Shown here one piece after another: positions 5,165 through 5,448 of a stretch of 5,448 nucleotides of DNA (position 1 is its first letter; the number at the start of each line of letters is the position of its first letter). This stretch comes from Chloroflexota bacterium. Its GTDB lineage: Bacteria; Chloroflexota; Anaerolineae; Anaerolineales; UBA11579. The notes below the pieces were generated by a model that was not told where the DNA came from, did not search any database, and was given only the letters and a program-made list of their open reading frames with translations. The translations under genes were made by a program, and so were the position numbers. Location of the stretch: the NCBI GenBank assembly GCA_003250455.1, contig QKGK01000039.1:1-5448 (forward strand), in the 5' to 3' direction.

Positions 5165-5448
5165 ATGCCGAACTCACAACCCCACAAGAAAAAAGTTGTC
5201 GTCGTTGGAGGCGGGATCACCGGGCTGGCCGCAGCCTGGCACCTGCAATCCTACTCTGAAGAAGCCCTGGAGATCACCCTGGTCGAAGCCGCATCCTTCC
5301 TGGGCGGCAAGATGCACACCCGCACGCTGCAGAAGGAAGGCGCAACCTTTATCATCGATGCTGGGCCGGAATCATTTGTCACCCGTAAGCCGGAAGCCTG
5401 GCAGCTGGCCCAGGAGCTGGGGCTGGCCGAACAGATCGTCAACCCCGG
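5165..5448 (+). CDS. hemY: HemY-type protoporphyrinogen/coproporphyrinogen III oxidase (5' part)
   Basis: The first 94 residues of a protein that runs off the window; the family is usually about 450-480 residues. VVVVGGGITGLAAAWHL (11-27) is the FAD-binding Rossmann loop. TLVEAASFLGGKMHT (38-52) supplies the acidic residue after the second strand (Glu41) that binds FAD ribose, then the GGK motif. DAGPESF (65-71) followed by TRKPEAWQLAQELGL is characteristic of HemY/CgoX and separates it from phytoene desaturases and other amine oxidases. The enzyme oxidises a porphyrinogen using oxygen and FAD in late haem synthesis; whether it uses coproporphyrinogen or protoporphyrinogen cannot be told from this fragment. 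The ATG at 5165 is the only standard start between an in-frame TGA (5129-5131) and the FAD motif. No Shine-Dalgarno sequence is visible. Other haem genes would be expected, if clustered, beyond the right edge. Confidence 0.88.
   Translation, partial: MPNSQPHKKKVVVVGGGITGLAAAWHLQSYSEEALEITLVEAASFLGGKMHTRTLQKEGATFIIDAGPESFVTRKPEAWQLAQELGLAEQIVNP

Overview
The window reads like ordinary chromosomal DNA of a Chloroflexota bacterium, probably class Anaerolineae. The clues are a secreted protein with a Pro/Thr-rich TPTPTPP-type linker after its signal peptide, an exported bactofilin-like membrane protein, a YajO-type aldo/keto reductase, and intergenic dispersed repeats of the GTCATTGCGAG / GGGATGAC kind that are frequent in such genomes. 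The placement is an inference from protein style and repeat type; there is no rRNA or other taxonomic marker.

Layout. Bases 1-49 may hold the last codons of an upstream + strand gene, followed by a 67-bp inverted-repeat-ended dispersed element (55-121). A small GlsB/YeaQ-type membrane protein gene (220-459, +) converges on a secreted protein of unknown function (560-1888, -); the two share one bidirectional hairpin terminator (479-506). A 279-bp divergent spacer (1889-2167) carries a good -35/-10 pair for the unknown gene, an inverted repeat in its predicted leader, and an octamer tandem repeat just ahead of the aldo/keto reductase (2168-3148, +). The convergent gap 3149-3494 holds two strong terminators, one for each flanking gene, and two kinds of dispersed repeat. 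Next is an exported bactofilin-like beta-helix protein with a C-terminal membrane region (3495-4832, -). After another divergent spacer (4833-5164) the window ends inside a HemY-type protoporphyrinogen/coproporphyrinogen oxidase gene (5165 onward, +).

The five clear genes alternate strictly in orientation (+ - + - +), so each appears to be transcribed alone and no operon is visible. Three products belong to the envelope or outside of the cell (GlsB-like, secreted unknown, bactofilin-like); the other two are a cytosolic NADPH reductase and a haem-pathway flavoenzyme. Nothing in the sequence ties the five into one pathway. I see no CRISPR array, tRNA, rRNA, transposase, phage or defence gene. 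The most unusual items are the extracytoplasmic bactofilin-like protein, the unknown secreted protein with its long leader, and the repeat-filled convergent gap.
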